Notes: generated by a model from the letters alone, not told the origin. 24,273 bases of DNA from Candidatus Peregrinibacteria bacterium RIFCSPLOWO2_01_FULL_39_12 (GCA_001787455.1 MFXA01000032.1:1-24273), one strand, 5' to 3'. Numbered from the stretch's first letter, positions 8,810-16,742 are shown. Translations and numbers: made by a program.

Positions 8810-11716
8810 ATGTCGAAAGATAAAATTGTCGTTAAAGGAGCCAAAATCCACAATCTTAAAAATATAAATGTGGAAATTCCGCGTGATAAATTTACCGTAA
8901 TTACAGGATTATCGGGATCGGGAAAATCTTCACTGGCTTTTGATACGATTTATGCGGAAGGACAAAGAAGATATGTGGAAAGCTTGTCCACTTACGCCCG
9001 CAACTTCCTCCAATTGATGGAAAAACCGGACGTTGAATCGATTGACGGGCTTTCACCCGCAATTTCAATAGATCAAAAAACGGCACCGCGAAATCCGCGT
9101 TCAACAGTTGGAACCGTAACGGAAATTTACGATTTTTTGCGTTTGTTGTTTGCTAAAGTCGGAACACCTCATTGTCCGAAATGCAAAAAAACCATTGAAA
9201 AACAAACTCCCCAGCAAATTCTGGAGGAAATAACAGCCATGAAAGAAGATGCGAAAATACTTATTCTAGCTCCTCTTGTCAGAGATAGAAAAGGTCAGCA
9301 CTTTAAAGCTATTGAAAAAATAAAAAAAGAGGGTTTTGTACGCGTAAGAGTGGACGGAGAAGTATATTCCGTTATCGATATTCCGGAATTGGATGAAAAT
9401 AAAAAACATACGATTGAAATAGTTGTTGACCGCCTTGTGGTAAAAGACTTGGGGAAAAAAGTTCAAAAACTTTCTTCCGGTCAGGAAATAGACTTGCCGA
9501 ATCCAAACAGAACAAGGCTTTTTGACTCTATTGAAACGGCGCTTAAATATGGAGAAGGTTTGATGGGGGTTGCCCTTCATGAAACAGGGAAAACGCACAT
9601 TTATTCCGAGCATTTTGCGTGTCCGACCTGCCATATAAGCGTTCCGGAAATATCTCCCAGAAGTTTTTCATTTAACAGTCCGCATGGAGCATGTCCGGAG
9701 TGCCACGGACTCGGTACAAAACTCGAAATTGATCCCAAGCTTGTAATCCCCAATGAAAATTTAACATTGGCCGAAGGCGCAATTATGCCATGGTCAGCCA
9801 CAACTTCACATTTGACTTGGTATAACAGAATTCTTGAAAGTGTGGCAAAAGCCAACAAATTTTCAATGAATGTTCCGGTTAAAAAACTTCAAAAAGAAGC
9901 TCTCGACATAATTTTTTACGGAGATAAAACAAGAAAATATACGGTAAAACTCGGTGGGGACAGTCCCGAGGAAGAGGAAGAAAGAGCGTTTGTCGGGGAA
10001 TATGAAACGGCTTTCGAAGGAATACTTCCGAATCTGGAAAGACGCTATCTTGAAACGGATTCGGATTACGTAAGAAAGAAAATAGAAGGATATATGCGCA
10101 TCCTTAAATGTCCGGTTTGCGAGGGAAAACGTTTAAAACCGGAAATTTTAGCGGTCAAAATAAACGAATTTTCAATTATAGATATAACTGAATTTTCGAT
10201 TAAAAAAGCCGTAAATTTCTTCCAGAATATAGTTTTAAGCCCGATGAAACAGGAAATCGCAAGGCAAATCTTTCAGGAGATAAGAAATAGATTACAGTTT
10301 CTTGAGAATGTAGGATTGTCTTACTTAACTTTGGATAGGGCTGCGAATACTCTTTCAGGCGGGGAAGCCCAAAGAATCAGATTGGCTACACAAATAGGAT
10401 CTCGTCTTTCAGGCGTGATTTATGTTTTGGATGAACCAAGTATCGGCTTGCATCAAAATGACAACGATAAACTCATAAAAACACTGCTTTCTTTAAGAGA
10501 TATAGGAAATACGGTAATTGTTGTCGAACATGATATAGATACAATGATGACTGCGGATTACATTTTGGATATTGGTCCGGGTGCCGGTAAAAACGGAGGG
10601 AATGTTGTTGCCTCGGGAACACCGGAAGAGATTATAAAAAATAAAAATTCAATTACCGGCAGATACCTTTCCGGCGAGCTAAGCATAAAAATGCCTGAAA
10701 AAAGGAGGAAAGGTTTTGGTAAAACGTTGTCGATAATCGGAGCCACGGAGCATAATTTGAAAGATATAACCGTAAATTTACCGCTGGGAACGTTTATAGG
10801 GGTGACAGGAGTGTCCGGATCAGGAAAATCCACTCTTATAAATGATATTTTGGTTAAAAAGCTGTCTCAGCAGATTTATGGCTCCAAAAACCAGCCGGGT
10901 GCACACAAAGAGATAAAGGGAATTGAACATTTGGATAAGATTATAAATATTGACCAATCGCCGATAGGAAGAACTCCGCGCTCAAATTCGGCAACGTATA
11001 CAGGTGTTTTTACAGATATAAGGGAAATGTTCGCGCAAACTCCGGAAGCTCGTTTGAGAGGCTATAAATCAGGCAGATTCAGTTTTAATGTTAAAGGAGG
11101 ACGCTGTGAAGCATGTGCCGGAGATGGCATTAAAAAGATAGAAATGCACTTTTTGCCGGATATATACGTACCGTGCGAAGTTTGTAAGGGTAAACGCTAT
11201 AATGAAGAAGCTTTGGAAGTCAGATATAGAAGCAAAAATATATACGAAGTGCTGGAAATGACAGTGGATGAGGCTCTTGAGTTCTTTGCCGCAATTCCAG
11301 CGATAAAATCAAAATTAAAAACTTTAAGTGAAGTTGGATTGGGATATATTCATTTGGGACAACCGGCTACAACCTTATCGGGAGGAGAAGCTCAAAGGAT
11401 AAAACTTGCAACAGAGCTTTCAAGACGCTCTACAGGGAAAACTTTTTATGTTTTGGATGAACCGACAACGGGACTTCACTTTGACGACATCAAAAAACTT
11501 TTAAATGTACTTCAAAAACTTGTAGATAAGCAAAATACGGTACTGGTCATTGAGCATAATCTGGAAGTAATCAAATCTGTAGACTACATTGTTGATTTGG
11601 GACCTGAAGGCGGCGATAAAGGTGGGGAAGTAATAGCGGAAGGCACGCCTGAGGAGATTATGAAAGAAAAAAGATCATATACAGGTATATGGTTGAAAAA
11701 AACTCTTACTCGCTAG
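8810..11716 (+). CDS. uvrA: UvrABC excinuclease subunit A
   Basis: The damage-recognition ATPase of nucleotide excision repair; it dimerises and loads UvrB. Its 968 residues are slightly longer than the E. coli protein. Both ABC modules are complete. First module: Walker [10 protein letters not shown] at 33-41, a zinc finger (ACPTC...ACPEC) near 270-300, signature [13 protein letters not shown] near 514 and Walker [14 protein letters not shown] near 537. Second module: Walker [14 protein letters not shown] near 664, zinc finger CEAC...CEVC near 766-792, signature [13 protein letters not shown] near 858 and Walker [13 protein letters not shown] near 878. The ATG has no Shine-Dalgarno and the stop is TAG. 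No hairpin terminator follows. Instead a cluster of tandem 10-bp units begins three bases after the stop. Confidence 0.98.
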   Translation: MSKDKIVVKGAKIHNLKNINVEIPRDKFTVITGLSGSGKSSLAFDTIYAEGQRRYVESLSTYARNFLQLMEKPDVESIDGLSPAISIDQKTAPRNPRSTVGTVTEIYDFLRLLFAKVGTPHCPKCKKTIEKQTPQQILEEITAMKEDAKILILAPLVRDRKGQHFKAIEKIKKEGFVRVRVDGEVYSVIDIPELDENKKHTIEIVVDRLVVKDLGKKVQKLSSGQEIDLPNPNRTRLFDSIETALKYGEGLMGVALHETGKTHIYSEHFACPTCHISVPEISPRSFSFNSPHGACPECHGLGTKLEIDPKLVIPNENLTLAEGAIMPWSATTSHLTWYNRILESVAKANKFSMNVPVKKLQKEALDIIFYGDKTRKYTVKLGGDSPEEEEERAFVGEYETAFEGILPNLERRYLETDSDYVRKKIEGYMRILKCPVCEGKRLKPEILAVKINEFSIIDITEFSIKKAVNFFQNIVLSPMKQEIARQIFQEIRNRLQFLENVGLSYLTLDRAANTLSGGEAQRIRLATQIGSRLSGVIYVLDEPSIGLHQNDNDKLIKTLLSLRDIGNTVIVVEHDIDTMMTADYILDIGPGAGKNGGNVVASGTPEEIIKNKNSITGRYLSGELSIKMPEKRRKGFGKTLSIIGATEHNLKDITVNLPLGTFIGVTGVSGSGKSTLINDILVKKLSQQIYGSKNQPGAHKEIKGIEHLDKIINIDQSPIGRTPRSNSATYTGVFTDIREMFAQTPEARLRGYKSGRFSFNVKGGRCEACAGDGIKKIEMHFLPDIYVPCEVCKGKRYNEEALEVRYRSKNIYEVLEMTVDEALEFFAAIPAIKSKLKTLSEVGLGYIHLGQPATTLSGGEAQRIKLATELSRRSTGKTFYVLDEPTTGLHFDDIKKLLNVLQKLVDKQNTVLVIEHNLEVIKSVDYIVDLGPEGGDKGGEVIAEGTPEEIMKEKRSYTGIWLKKTLTR

Positions 11717-11718
11717 AA

Positions 11719-11758
11719 TTTAACATAATTTAATAAAGTTAAATAAAGTTTAATGAAT
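11719..11758. repeat. Tandem 10-bp repeat cluster A
   Basis: Four consecutive 10-bp units: TTTAACATAA, TTTAATAAAG, TTAAATAAAG, TTTAATGAAT. The period equals about one helical turn, so every unit presents the same face of the DNA. The cluster begins just after the uvrA stop. It shares AACATAATTTA and TTTAATAAAGTT with cluster C. Confidence 0.75.
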
Positions 11759-11786
11759 TAAGCAATGATGCCTTGATTTGTTAATA

Positions 11787-11826
11787 CTAAACTAAGTTTA
11801 CTAAAGTTTAATAAAATTAAATTAAC
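11787..11826. repeat. Tandem 10-bp repeat cluster B
   Basis: Four consecutive units in the same register and consensus as cluster A: CTAAACTAAG, TTTACTAAAG, TTTAATAAAA, TTAAATTAAC. It ends 12 bases before the -35 of the upstream candidate promoter (11839-11867), where a bound protein could either activate or block polymerase. Confidence 0.75.
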
Positions 11827-11838
11827 TTGCCAGAACTA

Positions 11839-11867
11839 TTGAAAAATTGTGTTTAATATGTTAAAGT
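11839..11867 (+). promoter_or_regulatory. Upstream candidate promoter (P1) of the HTH gene
   Basis: TTGAAA (11839-11844), a 17-base spacer and TAAAGT (11862-11867), with TGT before the -10. It has the same layout as the promoter exactly 70 bases downstream, but a poorer -10. A transcript from here would have a leader of over 100 bases, containing an AAGGAG (11899-11904) and cluster C. Confidence 0.35.
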
Positions 11868-11908
11868 GGGCGCACATTTAACAAAGATATTTGAAAACAA
11901 GGAGAATA

Positions 11909-11937
11909 TTGAAAACTACCCGCTAAAGTGCTAAAAT
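11909..11937 (+). promoter_or_regulatory. Main candidate promoter (P2) of the HTH-zinc ribbon operon
   Basis: TTGAAA (11909-11914), a 17-base spacer and TAAAAT (11932-11937), preceded by TGC. The -35, spacing and GTGCTAAAAT block match the uvrA promoter. The start site would be near 11944, inside repeat cluster C, giving a leader of about 45 bases to the GTG at 11989. A protein bound to cluster C would cover the start site, so autorepression is plausible. Confidence 0.6.
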
Positions 11938-11986
11938 TAAACTAGCTTTAATAAAGTTTATTAAAGTTAAACATAATTTATCATTA
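11937..11986. repeat. Tandem 10-bp repeat cluster C
   Basis: Five consecutive units: TTAAACTAGC, TTTAATAAAG, TTTATTAAAG, TTAAACATAA, TTTATCATTA. The cluster fills the space between the P2 -10 and the GTG start of the HTH gene, the position of an operator. The central two units match the consensus best; the outer ones are more degenerate. Confidence 0.75.
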
Positions 11987-11988
11987 TT

Positions 11989-12261
11989 GTGATTGAAAGA
12001 TTTCTAACCACAGAGCAGGTAGCAAATATTCTTCAAGTTCATCCCTTCACTATCTTGAAATTTATTAGAGAAGGCAAATTAAAGGGGATAAAGCTTGGAA
12101 GAGTTTATAGGATAAAAGAAAGCGATGTTCATGAATTTTTAGATCACGCTTCGACCAAAAAACCAAGCTCCCAAGAAAAACCGTCTTTAAATAATGCTCA
12201 CGTGGTTGAGCCAAAGCCAAACAAGATAAGTGGTGAAGGACAGCACTACTACATAATCTAG
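11989..12261 (+). CDS. Excisionase/BldC-type helix-turn-helix DNA-binding protein
   Basis: A 90-residue protein. Residues 6-51 form a MerR-like winged helix of the excisionase family (HTH_17): LTTEQVANIL as the first helix region, VHPFTILKFIREG as the recognition helix, KLKGIKLGRVYRI as the wing and ESDVHEFLDH as the closing helix. Residues 52-90 are a polar, Lys/Pro-rich tail of unknown role. The start is GTG with no Shine-Dalgarno. Small proteins of this fold, such as BldC and lambda Xis, bind adjacent direct repeats head to tail, and tandem 10-bp units lie directly upstream. There is no integrase or other phage gene nearby, so it is more likely a regulator than an excisionase. It forms a two-gene unit with the zinc-ribbon gene 10 bases downstream. 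Confidence 0.88.
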   Translation: MIERFLTTEQVANILQVHPFTILKFIREGKLKGIKLGRVYRIKESDVHEFLDHASTKKPSSQEKPSLNNAHVVEPKPNKISGEGQHYYII

Positions 12262-12271
12262 GCGTAAAAAA

Positions 12272-12442
12272 ATGATCATTCATTGCCTTTCCTGCGGGAA
12301 ATCAATCTCAAGCCTGAGCCATCATTGTCCATATTGCACTTCTGAAATAACTCAATTCACCATGGAATTGAACGGAATAGAAGAAAAAGCAAAGTTTAAA
12401 GAGAGAATGAAAGAATTGGTCTTCGGATTAGTACAAAAATAA
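12272..12442 (+). CDS. Small two-CxxC zinc-ribbon protein
   Basis: 56 residues, from ATG to TAA at 12440-12442. The N-terminal half is a compact zinc ribbon: Cys5-x2-Cys8, ten residues, then Cys19-x2-Cys22 (HCLSCGK and HHCPYC). The second half is a charged helix (residues about 34-52) ending in VFGLVQK. It starts 10 bases after the HTH gene stop and is followed by the shared terminator, so the two are probably co-transcribed. Its role is unknown; a partner or cofactor of the HTH protein is possible. I accept it as real because of the paired CxxC motifs, the helical tail and the operon position. Confidence 0.72.
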   Translation: MIIHCLSCGKSISSLSHHCPYCTSEITQFTMELNGIEEKAKFKERMKELVFGLVQK

Positions 12443-12476
12443 CCAAAATTATTAAAAATCTTCAATTAGCCCTAAA

Positions 12477-12494
12477 AGTTCGTGCCCACGAACT
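12477..12494. other. Perfect GC-rich hairpin in the convergent gap
   Basis: AGTTCGTG (12477-12484), CC and CACGAACT (12487-12494) form a perfect inverted repeat; in RNA it gives about 7 bp with a four-base loop. On the - strand it is followed by TTTT, so it could be a second, backup terminator for the - strand operon. On the + strand AAAAAT follows. The exact 10-mer AGCCCTAAAA occurs just before it (12468-12477) and again at 12509-12518 before the main terminator. Confidence 0.5.
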
Positions 12495-12514
12495 AAAAAT
12501 CCTAGAAAAGCCCT

Positions 12515-12545
12515 AAAAACTCCTTAGAAACCCTAAGGAGTTTTT
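12515..12545. terminator. Bidirectional intrinsic terminator between convergent operons
   Basis: AAAAACTCCTTAG (12515-12527), loop AAACC and CTAAGGAGTTTTT (12533-12545) form a perfect 13-bp stem with A and T runs on either side, so it works in both directions. On the + strand it closes the HTH-zinc ribbon operon, with TTTTTATTTTTT following the GC part. On the - strand the TAA stop (12546-12544) of the last secreted-protein gene lies at the foot of the stem. Confidence 0.85.
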
Positions 12546-13734
12546 ATTTTTTCGTAGGACACTGCCTGCTATTCATTGTCTTTGTGCCTTCCTTAATCTT
12601 ATTAAGCAGGGGATAAGTTCCTTCAATAATCTCAATTAACCCGTCATTTTGTTCGGTTTTTGTATTCCGTCCGTCCAAAGTGTTTAAAACAATCTCGAAA
12701 GTTTCATCACCAATATTGCCATAAAGAGCATAAAAATCGGTGGCTATATCGGATTTCAATTTTTCAGTTTCATAAGCTTTTTTTGAAGATGATAAAGCGA
12801 GCCCAAACTCGCTTTGTGACGGATTGCCGAATAGCGGCATATTTTCACTGATTTTCGCCCCAATTTCCTGTAGCCCTTGTTCAGGGGGCAAGTCATTGAT
12901 ATTCATCTGCACAAAAGACTCAAGATATCCTCCAAGCGTTAAGTCGGACTTTAAAAACTCCATTGTTTTCATGGATGAAATTTCTTTGTCAACATTGTCT
13001 GCGGACTTGGACAATCTTTTTGAAGCACCTTTCAAAGCGGGACCTGTCCCTGCACCGCTTTCCACAAATTCCCTCCATTTTTCGCTGACAGCTTCCCACG
13101 TGCCTTTTTTACAGTCTATATAAGAAAAAATCCGGTCTTTGTACTTGGATTCAATATCAAGAAAAAAATTATCAAACTCATTTACGGGGATAAAGTCCTT
13201 TTTTGCGTATTTTTCATACATCTCATTGTAAATCTTTCCCCTGTCCGTTATGGCGGCCGAAGCGCCCAGCCGTCCGGATAAAAGCTCAAAAGGCATGCTC
13301 ATAACGATTCCGCCGTCCACTACATGGCGGACATAATAAATTTCAGCGGTTATTCTTAAGAATTTTTCCTTCAAGCTTGGAATTTTTTGGGTATTGCACG
13401 TCATAAAAGCATCCCTTATGGCTTTCCTCAGTGCGTCCTGCTTTTTTGCCAGCATTAAAACATCGCTTGAGTGGCACTGGTTTCGTTCCAGAACGTCATT
13501 CCATGGTTCAATGACTCCTTCCGACAAATTATCGCTGTAAATTACAGAATCCCAAAAAGCCCAAAAATCAAGACCGCCCTTTTGAATACACTTTATCAGG
13601 CTTAATTTCCCGTCAGCATACGGATCATTATCCGAAATTTCTTCAGCAAATGTTGTTGTCGAAAACAAAAAAGATGAAATTAAGAAAGAAACTAGCAGGG
13701 AACAGGAAATTTTTTTGAAACTATTTAGATACAT
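12544..13734 (-). CDS. Secreted helical protein, last gene of the surface operon
   Basis: 396 residues, family not recognised. The N-terminus is a clear signal peptide: two Lys, then a hydrophobic Leu/Ser/Phe core, with a likely cut after TTTFA and before EEISD. The mature part is mainly helical and has five Cys (KCIQ, NQCH, MTCN, DCKK, RQCP), which suggests disulfides outside the membrane. The stretch from NQCHSSDVL through EKFLRITAEI resembles a helical stretch in the 16122 gene product. The protein ends NSRQCPTKK, sharing a near-terminal QC with two operon partners. It starts 9 bases after the upstream stop with no Shine-Dalgarno, and its stop overlaps the shared terminator. An envelope partner of the giant surface protein is the likely context. 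Confidence 0.85.
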   Translation of the reverse strand: MYLNSFKKISCSLLVSFLISSFLFSTTTFAEEISDNDPYADGKLSLIKCIQKGGLDFWAFWDSVIYSDNLSEGVIEPWNDVLERNQCHSSDVLMLAKKQDALRKAIRDAFMTCNTQKIPSLKEKFLRITAEIYYVRHVVDGGIVMSMPFELLSGRLGASAAITDRGKIYNEMYEKYAKKDFIPVNEFDNFFLDIESKYKDRIFSYIDCKKGTWEAVSEKWREFVESGAGTGPALKGASKRLSKSADNVDKEISSMKTMEFLKSDLTLGGYLESFVQMNINDLPPEQGLQEIGAKISENMPLFGNPSQSEFGLALSSSKKAYETEKLKSDIATDFYALYGNIGDETFEIVLNTLDGRNTKTEQNDGLIEIIEGTYPLLNKIKEGTKTMNSRQCPTKK

Positions 13735-13743
13735 GATTTTTTC

Positions 13744-15432
13744 TTACTTGCTTGGTTTAGCTTTAATTTTTTGCAGAGCATCGCTGTCAATATTGGCAAA
13801 TATGCCTTTAAAAGCGGCGAACAAATTATTCATCTGCTTTAGTTCATTTGAAAGCACATTTGAAAACCTCGTCATATTTGAAGCATCGGATGTAAATTCC
13901 ACATTTTTAACGGATAATTTAGCCTTGGTGGTGTTTTTATTTTTTATGTCGGTTATTTCATTTAACAAATCACTTTGAGATGCACCTTCCTGAACAAATT
14001 TTGACTGGAATTGCGTAATGAAATCATCCGATTGCGTTTCCGCGCCGGGAATTTTAAATTTTAATTCGGAGGCAAGTATGGGCTTATATCTTTCCGTAAA
14101 TTTATTCCATTCTTCGAAAATATTCTTTCCGAAAATCAAAGTGTCGTTTATTGGAGTGGGAATCGGATTCCAAACCAAAATAAACTGCATATTGAGAAGA
14201 GTTCCGGTTTTTTTGCATTTTGCGGATTCAAAAAAGTTTCCCGTAACTTTATTTGGAATTAGTGAATGGGAAAGGGTTTTATCCAGATATTCATTTATTT
14301 TTTCGACTTCGCATAAAATACAGCTTGAACCTGGGATATAACTTGAAACATGCTGCATAATATATTTTATATCGAAACAAACGCCCACATGTGCGGATAA
14401 AGCCGAGGAATCTATATCAACGCCGGCGCCATTTGGACTTAAATAAGGGTTGGATTCTCCGCCCAAACTGCCAAAGCTTGAAGGAGCGGCTTCAGCACTG
14501 CCTGCACCACCTGTTCCAAATCCGGGACACCACACTTTTTTCCAATTATCCCTAGTCGCCGCAGAAACAGAAGAAGCTTCAACTTCTTCTGTTTCCTTTT
14601 CTTCTTCATCCTTATCCTTTCCACCTTCCCCACCTCCATCTTTCTTCTTTTCTTCCCCACTCGCTTTCTCTTTCTTATCTTTTCCCATATCCTTAAGAGC
14701 CCTGCTTAAGCTGTCATGTTCACTGCACGAATCATCTTCCATAATTTCACCCGCAATAACATCCTCATCAAATCCAAGCCCCAAAGTCGCCACATCAGTT
14801 TCATTTAAAAGAGAAGAACCCTGAAGCTTTTCAGGCTCAACGGGACTAAAAGGTGAGTCCAAACCTTCCTCATAAACACCGCCAACGGAAATAGGCTCTT
14901 TTTCCAAAAATAAAATATCTTCTATTATGGATAAATCATGTACAAGGTCAAAACCCGAATCGGAAATATCTCCGTTTGAAAAAAGCTCACTTGGTTTTAC
15001 AGCAAGGTCAATTTCCTGCTGGATTTGAAGAACTTCCTGCAAAGTTTCAAAATCACTCTGAAAATCGGCCATCATCGCATAAGCTTCTTCGAGAGATAAA
15101 CTCGTGCCTGAAAATTTGGGATTATTGAAAATTGGATTTACGCTACCGCCTATAACGGCTTGAGCTTCTTCAACTGTAAGCCCAAAATTATTTGCAACTG
15201 CATTCAAGGCATCATTATTTGCTTCCCGCGTTTGTTTTTTGTAGACAAGATTATAAATGTCCTTGCCTCTTTCTGAAGCGCCAAGCGGGTTAAACACATC
15301 CTCCCAGTCGAACCAATCCTGATCGGCTTTTGCAATAAATTCATTCCACCATCCCGCGCTTGCATAGGTCATCGCACTTGCCACCGCAATCCCAACAAAA
15401 ACTCCTATAATGACAGATAAAAATTTCTTCAT
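13744..15432 (-). CDS. Secreted protein with acidic/Lys low-complexity linker
   Basis: 562 residues, not recognised. A signal peptide is visible: MKKF, a Val/Ile/Ala core, and a likely cut after TYASA and before GWWNEF. The N-terminal domain contains GWW, WFDWEDVFNPLG and helices up to about residue 160. An acidic middle part is followed by a low-complexity Lys/Glu/Asp/Gly stretch (bases about 14575-14690), probably a flexible linker or spacer. After a Gly/Ser-rich segment the C-terminal domain (from about 14400 down) has Cys pairs, including CILCEVEKI, and ends in Lys-rich helices. Unlike three operon partners it lacks the terminal QC. The start lies 4 bases after the previous gene, so the pair is probably translationally coupled. 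The function is unknown. Confidence 0.85.
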   Translation of the reverse strand: MKKFLSVIIGVFVGIAVASAMTYASAGWWNEFIAKADQDWFDWEDVFNPLGASERGKDIYNLVYKKQTREANNDALNAVANNFGLTVEEAQAVIGGSVNPIFNNPKFSGTSLSLEEAYAMMADFQSDFETLQEVLQIQQEIDLAVKPSELFSNGDISDSGFDLVHDLSIIEDILFLEKEPISVGGVYEEGLDSPFSPVEPEKLQGSSLLNETDVATLGLGFDEDVIAGEIMEDDSCSEHDSLSRALKDMGKDKKEKASGEEKKKDGGGEGGKDKDEEEKETEEVEASSVSAATRDNWKKVWCPGFGTGGAGSAEAAPSSFGSLGGESNPYLSPNGAGVDIDSSALSAHVGVCFDIKYIMQHVSSYIPGSSCILCEVEKINEYLDKTLSHSLIPNKVTGNFFESAKCKKTGTLLNMQFILVWNPIPTPINDTLIFGKNIFEEWNKFTERYKPILASELKFKIPGAETQSDDFITQFQSKFVQEGASQSDLLNEITDIKNKNTTKAKLSVKNVEFTSDASNMTRFSNVLSNELKQMNNLFAAFKGIFANIDSDALQKIKAKPSK

Positions 15433-15436
15433 AATT

Positions 15437-16084
15437 TTATTCGCATTGGCTCGTGGACACGTCCACGAATTTTACAGGAAATTTTACAGCCTGACGTCTT
15501 ATATCTTTAAGAATCAGTTTGTATTTTGTTAAATCTTCAATGATTTTTTTGTATTTTTTATGCATGGGATAAGCCAGCCGGTACTCGTTATATACGGACA
15601 CGGCTGCGTACAAAACATCCTTCGCGGATTCTATTTCGGCTTCAATGCCTATATTCCTTTTTGCCGTATATTCCAAAATGCTGTCGATACTGCTTGCGTC
15701 GTATTCGGTTGCCAAAGTATCTTTTAAAGTGTTTAAAAGTTTTACATAATCGATATATCTGTCCAGCGCTCCGGCGGAAACGCAATATGTGCTTAAATTA
15801 TCGCTGTCGCAAACTTTATCCTCGGGCGGCAAAAAACGCTTTCTTTTTTCTTTGTCGGTATAAAAAGTTTCATCATCAAGAAAAACGTTTAACTCGGATA
15901 TTTTCCCGTTAAAATACCCGTTCATGCCTCCATGGTAATTGTTGATGGCATTGTTGAATGTTAATTGAATGGTCGGCAGTTCGACCAAGTCTTGCGCATA
16001 CAGAGTGAATCCTCCGTACACAACACCTATGGTTATAAGTGAAGATAACAAGGTGATCGCGATATTTTTCAATAATTTTCTCAT
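15437..16084 (-). CDS. Exported helical protein, paralog-like to the 16122 product
   Basis: 215 residues, not recognised. The N-terminus MRKLLKN followed by a hydrophobic segment to about residue 30 (ending TLYAQDL) is a signal peptide or anchor. The rest is largely helical, with CDSD and YCVS cysteines near the middle. The last 60 or so residues (AKDVLYAAV through TSQCE) line up with the end of the 16122 product with a single one-residue gap. They share the starting AK, a central KY, regularly placed Ile/Leu and a QC at the end. This suggests an old tandem duplication followed by strong divergence. The ATG at 16084 has no Shine-Dalgarno and is preceded by a perfect hairpin. Confidence 0.85.
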   Translation of the reverse strand: MRKLLKNIAITLLSSLITIGVVYGGFTLYAQDLVELPTIQLTFNNAINNYHGGMNGYFNGKISELNVFLDDETFYTDKEKRKRFLPPEDKVCDSDNLSTYCVSAGALDRYIDYVKLLNTLKDTLATEYDASSIDSILEYTAKRNIGIEAEIESAKDVLYAAVSVYNEYRLAYPMHKKYKKIIEDLTKYKLILKDIRRQAVKFPVKFVDVSTSQCE

Positions 16085-16096
16085 GGTATGGGTTGG

Positions 16097-16119
16097 GAAA
16101 TTTTGCGAAGCAAAATTTC
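16097..16119 (-). other. Perfect intercistronic hairpin inside the surface operon
   Basis: GAAATTTTGC (16097-16106), a 3-base loop and GCAAAATTTC (16110-16119) make a 10-bp perfect stem in the 37-base gap between two operon genes. On the - strand no T-run follows, so it is not a normal terminator. It could protect the upstream mRNA 3' end, mark a processing site or lower translation of the next gene. Confidence 0.6.
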
Positions 16120-16121
16120 TT

Positions 16122-16742
16122 TTATTTACTGACTATGCACTGCTCTATAAAGAACGGCAGTTTTTCTTTAAATGTCATAAAAAATCCGTACATTTTTGCG
16201 ATTGCCAGATTCAAATCGCGAAGGCGGCTGTTTATCGCCTGATATTTTTCAACAAAAATAGCAGTCTTTTTTTGCGCGGTATTTGTCTTAATATGGTCAA
16301 TCATTTTTTGTTTTGCCGCATCCAGATAAAATTCTTTTAACCCCAGACAATTGTCATAAGCCATCAGTTCATTAGCGGTTGTGTTTGCGGTAATGCCAGA
16401 AATTCCGCTGATGGCGGTTGACGGATTAAGTTTATTAAATAAAATATTCAAATTCTTTTTATATTCGGAAAATCTTGTTATCGCTATATTTACAAGCGAA
16501 CTGCTGGAGCTTTTGTTTTGGAAATTTCCCTCGAGAAATTCGAGAAATTCAGCGAGTTCAATGTCATACGCGGCGGACAAATTTTCTCCGCAAAATGAAA
16601 TTGGATCCTGCCCGATTTTTTCTATATAACCGGCCTTTAGTTCTTCAATGTCAGCAGGCAAAGCCAAAGCAGTGCCAATATTGGCAGTAAACTGGATAAA
16701 AACTACGGATAAAGCGGCTATTTTATTTAATTTTAACTTCAT
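16122..16742 (-). CDS. Secreted helical protein with terminal QC motif
   Basis: 206 residues from ATG 16742. The frame extends 29 codons further upstream, but those lie inside the end of the giant gene. The ATG at 16742 gives a proper signal peptide (MKLKLNK, hydrophobic core, cut after ALA and before LPADI) and is preceded by AAAGG, one of the few Shine-Dalgarno-like motifs in the window. It overlaps the giant gene's end by 20 bases, which suggests translational coupling. The mature part is helical with Cys at FCGEN, DNCLG and EQCIV, and a Ser run (SSSSS). Its C-terminal 60 residues resemble those of the next gene product. The function is unknown; export and a shared operon point to the same envelope assembly as the giant protein. 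Confidence 0.82.
   Translation of the reverse strand: MKLKLNKIAALSVVFIQFTANIGTALALPADIEELKAGYIEKIGQDPISFCGENLSAAYDIELAEFLEFLEGNFQNKSSSSSLVNIAITRFSEYKKNLNILFNKLNPSTAISGISGITANTTANELMAYDNCLGLKEFYLDAAKQKMIDHIKTNTAQKKTAIFVEKYQAINSRLRDLNLAIAKMYGFFMTFKEKLPFFIEQCIVSK

Noticed and set aside
11909..11926. Five-codon leader ORF (TTG AAA ACT ACC CGC TAA) behind AAGGAG
   Set aside because: It coincides with the -35 of the main promoter and would be transcribed only from the weaker P1; such a short ORF is expected by chance.
11719..11986. CRISPR array or minisatellite reading of the tandem 10-bp units
   Set aside because: The units are 10 bp with no spacers and no cas genes; the arrays sit at promoters and look like protein-binding sites.
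11989..12261. Prophage or integrative element marker (excisionase)
   Set aside because: No integrase, attachment-site duplication or other phage gene is visible. HTH_17 proteins are often ordinary regulators.
14450..14824. Ser/Pro-rich ORF on the + strand opposite the acidic linker
   Set aside because: Its composition is the complement of the Lys/Glu/Asp codons in the real gene; there is no independent support.
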